NCBI GenBank assembly: GCA_022770625.1
Contig: JALEHK010000014.1
Location: forward strand, 1-64,000
DNA: 64,000 nt
Source: Oscillospiraceae bacterium
Lineage (GTDB): Bacteria > Bacillota > Clostridia > Oscillospirales > Ruminococcaceae
Direction: 5' to 3'
The position numbers were made by a program, and so were the translations under genes. The notes below the pieces were generated by a model. It was not told the DNA's origin and did not search any database. It saw only the letters and a list, made by a program, of their open reading frames with translations. Within the stretch, counting starts at the first letter, position 1. Every line of letters starts with the position of its first letter. Shown in pieces: positions 25,407 to 34,905 of this stretch.

Positions 25407-27794
25407 ATGGATACGATTCGTTCACTGCTCGGCAGCCGGATTCTTTTCTTTGACGGCGGTATGGGCACTCTTTTGCAGCAGGCAGGATTGGCTCCGGGAG
25501 AGCTTCCTGAAAGCTGGAACATTCTCCATCCGGATACGATCCTTTCGATTTATAGAGATTACGCTGCGGCCGGTGCCAACTTTATCACCACTAATACCTT
25601 CGGAGCCAATCGCTTAAAGCTGCATGGTTCTCCGTATACGGCGGCTGAACTGGTCGAATCGGGTGTTCGTCTGGCGCGTCAGGCGGTTGACGAAACCGGG
25701 CGGAAAGATCTTTTTGTTGCCCTTGATATAGGGCCGACCGGAAAGCTGCTCAAGCCGATGGGAGACCTTGCGTTTGAAACGGCGGTGGATGCCTATCGCG
25801 AGATGGTGGAAACCGGCGTCCGTACAGGAGCCGACTGCATCATTATCGAAACGATGGGGGATACGAGCGAGATCAAAGCGGCGGTTCTTGCGGCTAAGGA
25901 AAACAGCACCCTCCCGGTTTTCGTAACGATGGTTTTTGACGAGCGCGGGCGTCTTTTGACCGGCGCGGATATTCCGGCGGCGGTCGCTATGCTCGAAGGA
26001 CTGGGCGTGGACGCTATTGGTCTGAACTGCGGGTTCGGCCCGAAGCAGATGCTTCCTCTTGTCGATCAGCTGATGGATTGCTGCCGCACGCCCGTCCTTG
26101 TCAGTCCCAACGCCGGACTTCCGGTCGTTGTTGATGGTGTGACGACTTATAATGTCGCGCCGGACGAGTTTTCCGGAATCATGGCCGAGATCGTAAAGAA
26201 GGGCGTGTGGATGGTTGGCGGATGCTGCGGTACGACTCCTGCACACATCAAAGCCGAGGTCGAGGCCTGTCGGGCACTCCCGATCCTTCCTCCAAAGGCA
26301 GCAGTGCGGACGGTGATCTCTTCCGGTTCGCACGCGGTTGTGATCGGCGAAAACCCGATCGTGATCGGCGAGCGGATCAATCCGACCGGCAAAAAGCGTT
26401 TCAAACAGGCGCTTCGTGAGGGCGATCTGGACTACATTCTGAATGAGGGCGTCCATCAGCAGGATTTTGGCGCGGACGTGCTCGATGTGAACGTCGGCCT
26501 GCCCGAGATCGATGAGACAGAGATGATGGAAAAGGTCGTCAGCGAACTTCAGGGTGTACTTGACCTTCCGCTTCAGATCGATACCACCAGCCCTTCCGCT
26601 ATGGAAGCGGCGCTTCGGATCTATAACGGAAAGCCGCTCATCAACTCGGTTAACGGTAAGCGGGAAGTGATGGATGAGATCTTTCCGCTCGCGAAAAAAT
26701 ATGGCGGCGTGGTGGTCGCGCTGACGATCGATGAGTCGGGAATTCCCGAAACAGCCGAAGGACGGTACGCGATTGCGGAAAAGATCGTTCGGACAGCAGA
26801 AGAGGAATACGGGATTTCCCGCAGCAATATCATCGTCGATGCGCTGACGATGACGGTCAGTTCGGATCAAAGTGCCGCTATGACAACGCTCCGTGCTCTT
26901 TCGATGATCCGGGAGGGACTCGGTGTCAAGACCATTCTCGGCGTGTCGAACGTTTCTTTCGGTCTGCCGCGCCGTGAGGTCATTAACAGTGCTTTCTTCC
27001 TTCTTGCGCTTCAGGCCGGTCTGGACGCCGCCATCATTAACCCCGGAAGTGAGCCGATGATGAATGTTCTCTCGGCTTATCGCGCACTTTCCGGGAAAGA
27101 TAAACAGTGTGTCGACTATATCGGACGCTTTGGTGCACAGCCCGGTACCCCTGTAGCTTCTTCTGCTCCTGCAAAAGGGCTTTCACTGGAGGACGCGGTC
27201 AGAAGAGGACTCAAAGAAGAAACGATCCAGCAGACCAAAGCGCTCCTTTCCGATATGCAGCCGCTGGATATCATCAACGAAAAGCTGATTCCTGCGCTTG
27301 ATCTTGTCGGAAAAGGCTTTGAAAAGGGGACTGTTTTTCTGCCTCAGCTTCTGATGAGCGCGGACGCCGCGAGCGCGTCTTTTGAAGTGCTGAAAATGGC
27401 GATGCAGGCTTCCGGAACCGCACAGCAGAAACGCGGAAAAGTTATTATCGCGACGGTCAAAGGCGATATCCACGACATCGGAAAGAATATCGTCCGCGTT
27501 CTTTTGGACAACTACGGCTTCGAGGTTCTTGACCTCGGAAAAGATGTTCCGCCCGAAACGATCGTAGAGACTGCCCTCCGCGAGGACGTTCATCTGATTG
27601 GGCTGAGTGCATTGATGACAACGACCGTTCCTGCGATGGAAGAAACGATCCGTCAGCTTCGCGCTGCAACTGACTGCAAAGTTATCGTCGGGGGAGCGGT
27701 CATGACGCAGGAATATGCCGATCAGATCGGCGCTGATTTTTATGCGCCTGACGCGATGACTTCGGTGCATTACGCGTTGGAAGTGCTTGGATAA
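25407..27794 (+). CDS. metH: Cobalamin-dependent methionine synthase, without activation domain
   Basis: Transfers a methyl group from methyl-THF through cobalamin to homocysteine. Order of domains in 795 aa: homocysteine domain (~1-290; zinc cysteines in GLNCGFG and VGGCCGTTPAHI), pterin-binding domain (~305-580; GERINPTGKKRF, DVNVGLPEIDE, GVSNVSFGLPRR), helical cap (~600-680) and B12-binding domain (~690-795; KGDIHDIGKNIV, where DxHxxG supplies the axial His). It ends there, about 400 residues short of E. coli MetH, because the activation domain is the preceding gene. RBS AGGGAGAAA. Ends at a bidirectional terminator. Confidence 0.96.
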   Translation: MDTIRSLLGSRILFFDGGMGTLLQQAGLAPGELPESWNILHPDTILSIYRDYAAAGANFITTNTFGANRLKLHGSPYTAAELVESGVRLARQAVDETGRKDLFVALDIGPTGKLLKPMGDLAFETAVDAYREMVETGVRTGADCIIIETMGDTSEIKAAVLAAKENSTLPVFVTMVFDERGRLLTGADIPAAVAMLEGLGVDAIGLNCGFGPKQMLPLVDQLMDCCRTPVLVSPNAGLPVVVDGVTTYNVAPDEFSGIMAEIVKKGVWMVGGCCGTTPAHIKAEVEACRALPILPPKAAVRTVISSGSHAVVIGENPIVIGERINPTGKKRFKQALREGDLDYILNEGVHQQDFGADVLDVNVGLPEIDETEMMEKVVSELQGVLDLPLQIDTTSPSAMEAALRIYNGKPLINSVNGKREVMDEIFPLAKKYGGVVVALTIDESGIPETAEGRYAIAEKIVRTAEEEYGISRSNIIVDALTMTVSSDQSAAMTTLRALSMIREGLGVKTILGVSNVSFGLPRREVINSAFFLLALQAGLDAAIINPGSEPMMNVLSAYRALSGKDKQCVDYIGRFGAQPGTPVASSAPAKGLSLEDAVRRGLKEETIQQTKALLSDMQPLDIINEKLIPALDLVGKGFEKGTVFLPQLLMSADAASASFEVLKMAMQASGTAQQKRGKVIIATVKGDIHDIGKNIVRVLLDNYGFEVLDLGKDVPPETIVETALREDVHLIGLSALMTTTVPAMEETIRQLRAATDCKVIVGGAVMTQEYADQIGADFYAPDAMTSVHYALEVLG

Positions 27795-27825
27795 CCGTTG
27801 TAAAGTATATTGACTTTACATATAA

Positions 27826-27866
27826 AAACAGCCTTTTCGGACGAAACTTGTCTGAAAAGGCTGTTT
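27826..27866. terminator. Bidirectional terminator between metH and hisK
   Basis: AAACAGCCTTTTCGGA (27826-27841) with TCTGAAAAGGCTGTTT (27851-27866), one wobble; A and T runs on both sides. Confidence 0.85.
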
Positions 27867-27914
27867 CCTTTACACCTGTTTTGCAGCAACGGCGGGCTTT
27901 TTAAGGCGCGTATT

Positions 27915-28733
27915 TCAGGATTCGATCGGGATCAGGATCGGCCGGCGGTTTTGATAGAGGGTCACATAATCAAATCCGGCGAGTTTTGCGAGAATGGCAG
28001 ATTCACTCCACCCGCTTCCAATATCGGCGGCGCGGTGAGCGTCTGATCCGATCGTAAGGATCTGTCCGCCAAGTTCCCGATAAAGCTTGAGGACATTGAT
28101 GTCGGGAAGGGTGGTGGAAAGTTCCTGACGGAATCCGATGGTGTTGATTTCGATTCCCTTACCCCGTTCGATGACTCTGCGGAGGATCGGGATCAGCTGT
28201 TCCTCGTATTCGAGAATATCCAGCGGCGTACCCTGTTTGGCGGCATACAGACGGATCATATCGATGTGTCCAAGACAGTCGAAATCGCCCTGATCCGCCA
28301 GCTCATAAAGCATATCGAAATAGTTCAGGCAGATGTCCTCAATGTTGTGCGCATTATAGGCTACATTTGAAAGGGAAAGGTTGCCGACTTTGTGGACGCT
28401 TCCGATCACATAGTCAAACGGAAACTGCGCGAGGATTTCTTTCGCACTTTCGGGGTTGACGGTCGGCTGCCCGAACTCGATGCCCTTGCGGATGATCAGC
28501 TGTCCCTCATACTTTTTCTGCGCCTCTTCGATCTCGTCCATGATCTTGGCAATATATTTGGGCGTGAAGAATCCGACCGGGTGGCCGGGCGTATAAAATT
28601 CAAAATGATCGGTGATGACGATCTCCTGAAACCCTTTGGTGACCGCGGTCTGACAAAGTTCGTCGATCGGCACCTTACAGTCAGGAGAATGGTTGCTGTG
28701 GATATGATAATCGGCACGGTATCGTTTGCTCAT
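27915..28733 (-). CDS. hisK: PHP-domain histidinol-phosphatase
   Basis: PHP-family metal-dependent phosphatase, 272 aa. The four PHP motifs are clear: DYHIHSNHSPDC (N-terminal HxH), ITDHFEFY, a VIGSVHKV His and the C-terminal IGSDAHRAADIG. This arrangement is typical of HisJ/HisK, which dephosphorylates histidinol phosphate in histidine synthesis. No other his gene is nearby; orphan hisK is common in Clostridia. On the minus strand with its own promoter at 28805-28834. Other PHP phosphoesterase activities cannot be excluded. Confidence 0.85.
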   Translation of the reverse strand: MSKRYRADYHIHSNHSPDCKVPIDELCQTAVTKGFQEIVITDHFEFYTPGHPVGFFTPKYIAKIMDEIEEAQKKYEGQLIIRKGIEFGQPTVNPESAKEILAQFPFDYVIGSVHKVGNLSLSNVAYNAHNIEDICLNYFDMLYELADQGDFDCLGHIDMIRLYAAKQGTPLDILEYEEQLIPILRRVIERGKGIEINTIGFRQELSTTLPDINVLKLYRELGGQILTIGSDAHRAADIGSGWSESAILAKLAGFDYVTLYQNRRPILIPIES

Positions 28734-28804
28734 AATCGGCTCAGCCCTTTCTGAAAACTATGCCGTCCTTGCATTTCTGGACAGCCGAACTAAAATATAT
28801 ATAA

Positions 28805-28834
28805 ATTTTACTCCAAAATAGTATGTCCCGTCAA
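28805..28834 (-). promoter_or_regulatory. Promoter of hisK
   Basis: On the minus strand TTGACG (28829-28834), 18-base spacer, TAAAAT (28805-28810), upstream of the hisK start at 28733. Confidence 0.6.
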
Positions 28835-28844
28835 GTACCCGACA

Positions 28845-28945
28845 AGAAAAACAACTCCTCTTCGGAAAAGTTGGGCAGGTTTGCTGAAAACCGGTGCCTG
28901 CCGGGCGCAAAACTCTGCCGGAAAGCAGAAACGGACGAACATCCT
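28845..28945 (-). other. Structured intergenic element with minus-strand terminator-like end
   Basis: Between the divergent hisK and ruvC promoters is a GC-rich stretch with nested inverted repeats: TCTGC (28914-28918) with GCAGA (around 28925), GGCAGG with CCTGCC (about 28874-28901), and, read on the minus strand, CAACTTTTC...GAGGAGTTG followed by TTTTTCTTG. The last looks like an intrinsic terminator, so a short minus-strand RNA may end here. No coding frame, no riboswitch class I can name. No minus-strand promoter was found for it. Confidence 0.35.
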
Positions 28946-28959
28946 TTTGAAAAATAAAT

Positions 28960-28988
28960 TTGTCTTTCGGTGTGGGGTGTGCTATAAT
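28960..28988 (+). promoter_or_regulatory. Promoter of the ruvCAB operon
   Basis: TTGTCT (28960-28965), 17-base spacer, TATAAT (28983-28988). Confidence 0.7.
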
Positions 28989-29065
28989 GGTACAGTATAC
29001 TTGGGACGGGTAGGCCTGCGGTCGGCCGTTCCGGATAAAACCCGTTTGACTAAAGGAGAAAAGGA

Positions 29066-29653
29066 ATGCGGATTTTGGGCATTGACCCGGGATATGCGAT
29101 CGTCGGCGCCGGAGTGATCGAATACAGCGGCCAGCGGTTTAAGACGCTTGATTACGGCGCGATCACGACTCCGGCGGGGGAACAGTTCCCGATACGGCTC
29201 CAGATGATCTATGAACAGATGCAGGAGCTTCTGACCATGTACAAGCCGCAGGCGATGGCAGTTGAAAAACTTTATTTCAATACCAATACCACCACCGCGA
29301 TCGATGTTGCCCAGGCGCGCGGAGTCATCCTTCTGACCGCTCAGCAGGCGGGCGTTCCCTGTTACGAATACACCCCGCTTCAGGTCAAGCAGGCGGTCGT
29401 CGGTTATGGCCGTGCGGAAAAACGGCAGGTGATCGAGATGACCAAAAAGATCCTTTCCCTTTCCCGGACGCCTCATCCCGATGACGTTGCGGACGCACTG
29501 GCAATCGCGATCTGTCATGCCCATTCGGCTCCGAACGGCTTGGCGGGAAGGATGCTTGAACAGCTGACCCACGCTTCGGAGGGCTGTGCCTCCGGCCGTC
29601 AGTCGGCAGATTCTCCCCAGCTTCGCCCCAAACATGAACGCTCCAGCTTTTGA
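29066..29653 (+). CDS. ruvC: Crossover junction endodeoxyribonuclease RuvC
   Basis: Holliday-junction resolvase. The acidic catalytic tetrad is visible: Asp7 in ILGIDPGYAIVG, Glu in AVEKLYFN, and the paired aspartates in HPDDVADALAIA; QVKQAVVGYGRAEKRQV is the conserved basic segment. The 195 aa include a Ser/Gln-rich tail after residue ~165 longer than in the ~165-aa core enzyme. RBS AAAGGAGAAAAGG. It heads ruvC-ruvA-ruvB, co-directional and closely spaced. Confidence 0.96.
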   Translation: MRILGIDPGYAIVGAGVIEYSGQRFKTLDYGAITTPAGEQFPIRLQMIYEQMQELLTMYKPQAMAVEKLYFNTNTTTAIDVAQARGVILLTAQQAGVPCYEYTPLQVKQAVVGYGRAEKRQVIEMTKKILSLSRTPHPDDVADALAIAICHAHSAPNGLAGRMLEQLTHASEGCASGRQSADSPQLRPKHERSSF

Positions 29654-29670
29654 TTGAAAGGAATTATCAT

Positions 29671-30273
29671 ATGTTATACAGCGTGCGCGGAAAATTGATC
29701 CATATCGAAAATAACCTTGCCGTTGTCGAATGCGCCGGCGTTGGCTATGCTGTTCGCACTTCGGCAGTCAGTATCGCCCGCCTTCCGGCGATGGGAGAAG
29801 AGGCGCTCTTTTATACCTACCTTCATGTGACCGAAGCAGGTATCGATCTTTTCGGCTTTACCGATCAATCGGAGCTTAACTGCTTTAAAATGCTTCTGGG
29901 CGTGACCCGTGTCGGCCCCAGAGCCGCGCTTTCGGTTCTTTCGAGCGTGACTGCCGAACAGTTTGCTCTTGCGGTCGCTTCCGGCGATGCAAAGACGCTC
30001 TCTCGTGCGCCGGGGCTGGGAATGAAGACCGCACAGCGGATCATTCTCGAGCTGAAGGACAAGATCAGCAAGGAGCAGGCCGCCGCCGGTATCTCAATGC
30101 CGGATATTCCGATTGCTTCGGCGAGTTCCAACGCCGGAGAAGCCATCAACGCTCTTGTGGTTCTGGGCTATACCCAGAGTGAAGCCGCCGCTGCCGTTAC
30201 CAAACTCGATCCGTCTCTTTCGGTCGAGGAACTGATCAAAAAGGCACTTCAGGCACTTGCGGGCCTAAACTGA
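29671..30273 (+). CDS. ruvA: Holliday junction branch migration protein RuvA
   Basis: Tetrameric junction-binding subunit of the RuvAB motor. YSVRGKLIHIENNLAVVECAGVGY is the domain I OB fold; the helix-hairpin-helix motifs in ~70-130 include LLGVTRVGPRAAL and APGLGMKTAQRIILELKD; domain III (~155-200) has ALVVLGYTQSEAAAAV for RuvB contact. 200 aa from the ATG at 29671, chosen because GAAAGGAATT lies just upstream and the family starts MLYS/MIA. Sits 17 bases after ruvC. Confidence 0.96.
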   Translation: MLYSVRGKLIHIENNLAVVECAGVGYAVRTSAVSIARLPAMGEEALFYTYLHVTEAGIDLFGFTDQSELNCFKMLLGVTRVGPRAALSVLSSVTAEQFALAVASGDAKTLSRAPGLGMKTAQRIILELKDKISKEQAAAGISMPDIPIASASSNAGEAINALVVLGYTQSEAAAAVTKLDPSLSVEELIKKALQALAGLN

Positions 30274-30303
30274 TTCGTTTCATGTCAAGGGAGGAAATAG
30301 CGT

Positions 30304-31371
30304 ATGTTCCAGTCTCAGTACCGTCGGGATGAAGAAGAGGAAGAGATGGATCTTGAAAATCGGATCACCGCTCCGGATTTTTCCCCGGAGGACATCGATA
30401 CCGAGTTTTCACTCCGTCCCAAGACCCTTTCCGAATATATCGGTCAGGAAAAAGCAAAGGAAAATCTTTCCGTCTATATCGAAGCGGCCAAAAAGCGCGG
30501 CGATGCGCTTGACCATGTTTTGCTCTATGGGCCTCCCGGTTTGGGAAAAACGACCCTGTCGCAGATCATTGCCAATGAAATGCACACCAACTTAAAGATC
30601 ACCTCCGGCCCCGCAATTGAGAAGCAGGGGGATCTGGCGGCGCTTTTGACCAATCTTTCCGATGGAGACGTTCTCTTTATCGATGAGATCCACCGTCTTT
30701 CCAAGCAGGTCGAAGAGGTGCTGTATCCTGCGATGGAGGATTTCGCGCTGGATATCATCATCGGAAAAGGTCCGTCTGCCCGTTCTATCCGCGTAAATCT
30801 TGCGCATTTTACCCTGGTCGGCGCAACGACGAGAGCCGGTCAGTTGACTGCACCGTTGCGCGACCGGTTCGGCGTTCTGCTCCGATTGGAACTGTATAAG
30901 CCGGAGGAACTGGCGCAGATCATTCTCCGAAGCGCCGGGATTCTCGGCGTTCCCTGTGAAGAGGAGGGCGCGCTGGAACTGGCGCGCCGTTCGCGCGGAA
31001 CGCCCCGTATTGCTAACCGCCTGCTCCGACGGGTGCGCGATTTTGCCGATATTCTCGGAAGCGGCACGATTACCCGGGAAATCGTCCGGACGTCACTGGA
31101 ACGTCTGGAAATCGATGAACTGGGTCTGGACAACCTCGACCGGCGGATGCTGCGCGCCATTATCGAAACCTACAGCGGCGGTCCGGTCGGACTGGATACG
31201 CTGGCAGCGCTTCTCGGCGAAGAAGCCGTCACGATCGAGGATGTTTACGAACCCTATCTGATGCAGCTTGGCTTTTTGAGCCGTACCCCCCGCGGACGCT
31301 GTGTGACCGAACGTGCTTACCGTCATCTCGGACTTTCCCGAGACGGTCAGCAGTATCTCCCCGAAAAATAA
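30304..31371 (+). CDS. ruvB: Holliday junction branch migration helicase RuvB
   Basis: Hexameric AAA+ ATPase that drives branch migration. Walker [10 protein letters not shown], Walker [11 protein letters not shown], sensor [18 protein letters not shown] and the C-terminal winged helix [22 protein letters not shown]. It begins with an acidic ~15-residue extension ([11 protein letters not shown]) before ENRITAPDF, slightly longer than usual. RBS GGGAGGAAA. 355 aa. Third gene of the ruv operon. Confidence 0.97.
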   Translation: MFQSQYRRDEEEEEMDLENRITAPDFSPEDIDTEFSLRPKTLSEYIGQEKAKENLSVYIEAAKKRGDALDHVLLYGPPGLGKTTLSQIIANEMHTNLKITSGPAIEKQGDLAALLTNLSDGDVLFIDEIHRLSKQVEEVLYPAMEDFALDIIIGKGPSARSIRVNLAHFTLVGATTRAGQLTAPLRDRFGVLLRLELYKPEELAQIILRSAGILGVPCEEEGALELARRSRGTPRIANRLLRRVRDFADILGSGTITREIVRTSLERLEIDELGLDNLDRRMLRAIIETYSGGPVGLDTLAALLGEEAVTIEDVYEPYLMQLGFLSRTPRGRCVTERAYRHLGLSRDGQQYLPEK

Positions 31372-31402
31372 ACTATAAACGCAAAAGGAATGATATCGTA
31401 CA

Positions 31403-32290
31403 ATGAGAGTGGCGTCAAACTGGCAGGACTATGAACTGATTGATACCTCTTCCGGAGAAAAACTCGAGCGCTGGAAAAACGTGACCCTGATTCGCCCTGA
31501 CCCTCAGATTATCTGGAAGACCGGGCGGGAGAATCCGGGCTGGAACCGTGCGGATGCACACTACCATCGTTCCCGTGCCGGCGGAGGGAAATGGGAATAT
31601 ATGCATAAGCTCCCGCAGAACTGGCAGATTTCCTATAAAGATCTGACCTTTAAGATTTCTCCGACCGGATTTAAGCATACCGGCCTTTTCCCCGAGCAGG
31701 CGGTCAACTGGGATCTGTTTGGGAACCTGATCCGGGAAGCAAAAGAAGAGGGAAGAAATATTTCTGTTTTGAACCTTTTCGCTTACACCGGCGGTGCAAC
31801 GCTTGCCTGTCTGAAAGCGGGCGCTTCCGTCTGCCATGTGGACGCTTCCAAGGGAATGGTTCAGTGGGCTAAGGAAAATGCCGCCCTTTCTCATCTGGAG
31901 AACCAGCCGGTTCGCTGGATCGTTGATGACTGTGAAAAGTTTATCCAGCGGGAGATCCGCCGCGGACATACCTACGACGCGATCATCATGGATCCGCCTT
32001 CCTACGGGCGCGGCCCCGGTGGCGAAGTATGGCAGCTGGAAGAAAAGATTTACGACCTGCTTTCGCTCTGCTGCGGCGTCCTTTCGGATCGTCCGCTGTT
32101 TGTGGCGCTCAATTCCTACAGCACCGGCCTTTCCGGAGCGGTCATGGCCTACCTGATGGGCGTTACGGTCGGACGGGAGCGAACGGGCTTTGTAAGCGCT
32201 GATGAGATCGGGCTTCCGGTCACCGAGGGCGGGCTTGTCCTTCCGTGCGGCTCGACTGCGCTCTGGACAGAGAAGGATCTGAGCCGGTAA
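31403..32290 (+). CDS. Class I SAM-dependent methyltransferase (RlmI/RlmK-like)
   Basis: 295-aa methyltransferase. The SAM site is NLFAYTGGATLACLKAGA (~residues 113-130), VDASKGMVQWAKENA the second acidic loop, and DPPSYGRGPGGEVW the DPPxY motif near 197, which marks the RlmI/RlmK C-terminal catalytic domain of 23S rRNA or related methyltransferases. The PUA domain of RlmI is not present. It starts 31 bases after ruvB and likely belongs to the same transcript. Target base and RNA are unknown; the annotation rests on motifs only. Confidence 0.85.
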   Translation: MRVASNWQDYELIDTSSGEKLERWKNVTLIRPDPQIIWKTGRENPGWNRADAHYHRSRAGGGKWEYMHKLPQNWQISYKDLTFKISPTGFKHTGLFPEQAVNWDLFGNLIREAKEEGRNISVLNLFAYTGGATLACLKAGASVCHVDASKGMVQWAKENAALSHLENQPVRWIVDDCEKFIQREIRRGHTYDAIIMDPPSYGRGPGGEVWQLEEKIYDLLSLCCGVLSDRPLFVALNSYSTGLSGAVMAYLMGVTVGRERTGFVSADEIGLPVTEGGLVLPCGSTALWTEKDLSR

Positions 32291-32323
32291 AGGAAAGAGA
32301 AAGGCTTATACTGGGAGGAAGAA

Positions 32324-33190
32324 ATGGAGAAGAAAGAGATAAAGGTCTCCGACCTTGTTTTTACCTATCCGGGGGATGAGGACGGCGCGCCGGGCTTTGA
32401 TGTGCTCAAGAACCTCAACCTCACCATTCATCAGGGTGAATTTGTCGCGGTTTTAGGGCATAACGGTTCGGGGAAATCGACCCTTGCCAAGCATTTCAAT
32501 GCGATTTTGCTTCCGACATCGGGCGATGTCGTTGTCTGCGGCATCAATACCAAGGATGAGGATCGTATTTTCGACATCCGTCAGCAGGTCGGGATGGTTT
32601 TCCAGAACCCTGATAACCAGATCGTCGCGACGATCGTTGAAGAGGACGTAGCGTTTGCGCTGGAAAATCTCGGCGTGGAGCCGTCTGAGATACGTAGGCG
32701 AGTGGATGATGCCCTGAAAGCGGTCGATATGTATCAGTACCGCGAACACGCTCCTCACCAGCTTTCCGGCGGGCAGAAGCAGCGTGTCGCGATCGCGGGC
32801 ATTCTTGCCATGCGTCCCGACTTCATTATTCTCGACGAACCGACCGCGATGCTCGATCCTCAGGGGAGAAGCGAGGTCATGCGCACCATCAAGGAGCTTG
32901 GCCGCGATTACGGAACAACGGTTGTCCTGATTACCCACTATATGGATGAGGCGGTTCAGGCCGACCGGGTCGTCGTCATTGACGACGGAACCATCCTCCG
33001 GGACGGTACGCCTAAAGAGGTCTTTACTCAGGTAGAACTGCTGAAAAAAGTTGGTCTGGACGTTCCACAGGTCACTGAGCTTGTTTATGAACTGCGGAAA
33101 GAGGGAATCGATCTTCCCCTTGATATTCTGACCGAAGAAGAGTGTTATCAGGCGCTGAAAAAACTGATCAGCGAAAAAGTAAAGGCTTGA
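32324..33190 (+). CDS. ecfA1: Energy-coupling factor transporter ATPase A1
   Basis: ATP-binding subunit of the ECF core that powers vitamin or metal-uptake S components at the membrane. Walker [11 protein letters not shown]-loop [21 protein letters not shown], signature [19 protein letters not shown], Walker [13 protein letters not shown], and switch His in [12 protein letters not shown]. 288 aa. RBS GGGAGGAAG. First of ecfA1-ecfA2-ecfT; no substrate-binding S subunit is adjacent, so this is a shared (group II) module serving S components elsewhere. Confidence 0.96.
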   Translation: MEKKEIKVSDLVFTYPGDEDGAPGFDVLKNLNLTIHQGEFVAVLGHNGSGKSTLAKHFNAILLPTSGDVVVCGINTKDEDRIFDIRQQVGMVFQNPDNQIVATIVEEDVAFALENLGVEPSEIRRRVDDALKAVDMYQYREHAPHQLSGGQKQRVAIAGILAMRPDFIILDEPTAMLDPQGRSEVMRTIKELGRDYGTTVVLITHYMDEAVQADRVVVIDDGTILRDGTPKEVFTQVELLKKVGLDVPQVTELVYELRKEGIDLPLDILTEEECYQALKKLISEKVKA

Positions 33191-33203
33191 AAGGGGTAGC
33201 GGC

Positions 33204-34067
33204 ATGGTTATTTCTACTGAACATTTGACCTATACCTACAGCCCCGGCACGCCGTTTGAAAAGGTTGCGGTCAACGACGTCTCGCTCACAATCGAAAGCG
33301 GCGAGATGGTCGGCGTCATCGGCCACACCGGTTCGGGAAAATCAACGCTGATCCAGCACTTAAACGGCCTGCTCAAGCCGACCTCCGGCAAGATCTTGTT
33401 GGACGGAAAGGATATCTGGGGCGAGGGGACAAACATCCGTGACATCCGTTTTCAGGTCGGTCTTGTTTTTCAGTATCCCGAATATCAGCTCTTTGAGGAA
33501 ACGGTTTATAAAGATATTGCTTTCGGTCCGAAAAATATGGGACTGGATGAAAAGGAAATCGATAAGCGGGTGCATGAGGCGGCGGAATTTGCCGGTCTTT
33601 CGCCTGAGCTTCTGGAAAAAAGCCCGTTTGAGCTTTCCGGCGGACAGAAGCGCCGCGCCGCCATTGCAGGCGTGATCGCGATGGAGCCGAAGATTTTGAT
33701 TCTGGACGAACCGGCAGCCGGACTTGACCCGCGTGGCCGGAACCGTATTCTCGACCAGATCCGCCGTTATCATGACTATACCGGAAATACTGTCCTGCTC
33801 GTTTCCCACAGCATGGAGGACGTCGCGAACTTTGCTGATAAGATCCTCGTTATGAACAACGCTGAGGTTTTCGCCTACGATACGGTAGAAAAGGTCTTTG
33901 CACGAAGCGAAGAACTGCGCCGGATCCGGCTCTCGGTACCGCAGGTCACCAACGTTTTCTACCGACTTCTGGCCGATGGGCTTCCCGTTCCGGAAAATGT
34001 CTATACGGTCGGCTACGCCAAGCGAAAGCTTTTGGCGCTGCTCAGAGGAGAGGAGGAGAACGCATGA
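33204..34067 (+). CDS. ecfA2: Energy-coupling factor transporter ATPase A2
   Basis: Second ATPase of the ECF core. Walker A GHTGSGKST, LVFQYPEYQLFEETVYKDIAFGP, signature LSGGQKRRAAIAGVIAMEP, Walker B ILILDEPAAGLDP, VLLVSHSMEDVANF. The YPEYQLFEE Q-loop is the usual mark of EcfA2 against EcfA1 (NPDNQ). 287 aa, ends with a 4-base overlap into ecfT, so the two are translationally coupled. RBS AAAGGGGTAG. Confidence 0.96.
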   Translation: MVISTEHLTYTYSPGTPFEKVAVNDVSLTIESGEMVGVIGHTGSGKSTLIQHLNGLLKPTSGKILLDGKDIWGEGTNIRDIRFQVGLVFQYPEYQLFEETVYKDIAFGPKNMGLDEKEIDKRVHEAAEFAGLSPELLEKSPFELSGGQKRRAAIAGVIAMEPKILILDEPAAGLDPRGRNRILDQIRRYHDYTGNTVLLVSHSMEDVANFADKILVMNNAEVFAYDTVEKVFARSEELRRIRLSVPQVTNVFYRLLADGLPVPENVYTVGYAKRKLLALLRGEEENA

Positions 34068-34891
34068 TTAAGGATATCACCATCGGTCAGTATTTTCCCG
34101 GTCATTCTCCCGTTCACCGGATGGATCCCCGGATGAAGCTGATCCTGACGATTTTTTACATCGTCATTCTTTTTGTCGTCTCCAATCCTTTCGGATTTAT
34201 TCCGGCGGTGCTCTTTTTGGGATTTGCCTATGGCGTGTCGAAGATTCCGATCAAGATGATCGCGAAAAGCATCAAGCCGATCCTGCCGATCATTATCTTT
34301 ACCGGTGTTTTGAACCTTCTCTTTATTGATGGAGAAAATGTTCTTTTTGCGGCCGGTCCGATTCATATCACCGTCCAGGGCATCTATACCTCGCTGAAAA
34401 TGGCGCTGCGTCTGGTGCTGCTGATTGCGGGAACTTCGCTGATGACCTATACGACCTCCCCGATTTCGCTGACCGATGCAATCGAACAGCTCCTTTCGCC
34501 GCTGAAAAAGGTTCATTTCCCGGCGCATGAGCTGGCGATGATGATGTCGATCGCGCTGCGTTTTATCCCTACGCTGGTCGAAGAGACCGATAAGATCATG
34601 TCCGCTCAGAAGGCGCGCGGCGCTGATATGGAAAGCGGCGGCCTGATTCAGCGTGCAAAAGCGCTGATCCCGATCATGATCCCGCTTTTTATCTCTGCCT
34701 TCCGCCGTGCCGAAGAGTTGGCGCTTGCGATGGAATGCCGCTGCTATCACGGCGGCGAAGGACGCACCCGGATGAAGCAGCTTCGTTATACCGGCGTCGA
34801 TTTTGCGGCGCTGGGCGTGGTGACGGGACTGCTCCTTGTAATTATTCTGCTCAATATCGTCCCGATGCCGTTTTTGGACTGGCTGATGTAA
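34064..34891 (+). CDS. ecfT: Energy-coupling factor transporter transmembrane protein EcfT
   Basis: Membrane scaffold of the ECF core, 275 aa with five or so hydrophobic helices (e.g. LILTIFYIVILFVVSNPFGF, LLIAGTSLMTY, FAALGVVTGLLLVIILL). GQYFPGHSPVHRMDPRMKL is the conserved start and the coupling motifs with Ala-Arg-Gly are present (SAQKARGAD, ECRCYHGGEGRT) in the order expected for helices that contact the two ATPases. ATG overlaps the ecfA2 stop. Confidence 0.95.
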   Translation: MIKDITIGQYFPGHSPVHRMDPRMKLILTIFYIVILFVVSNPFGFIPAVLFLGFAYGVSKIPIKMIAKSIKPILPIIIFTGVLNLLFIDGENVLFAAGPIHITVQGIYTSLKMALRLVLLIAGTSLMTYTTSPISLTDAIEQLLSPLKKVHFPAHELAMMMSIALRFIPTLVEETDKIMSAQKARGADMESGGLIQRAKALIPIMIPLFISAFRRAEELALAMECRCYHGGEGRTRMKQLRYTGVDFAALGVVTGLLLVIILLNIVPMPFLDWLM

Positions 34892-34905
34892 GGAGGTGAC
34901 CGGCA

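Noticed and set aside
27810..28046. Short plus-strand open frame over the metH terminator and hisK end
   Set aside because: Covers a terminator hairpin and antisense sequence; no RBS.
28870..28935. Possible c-di-GMP (GEMM) riboswitch, because of GAAAACC...GGGCGCAAA
   Set aside because: Second half of the motif and tetraloop receptor features are missing, and it lies upstream of the ruvC promoter rather than in its leader.
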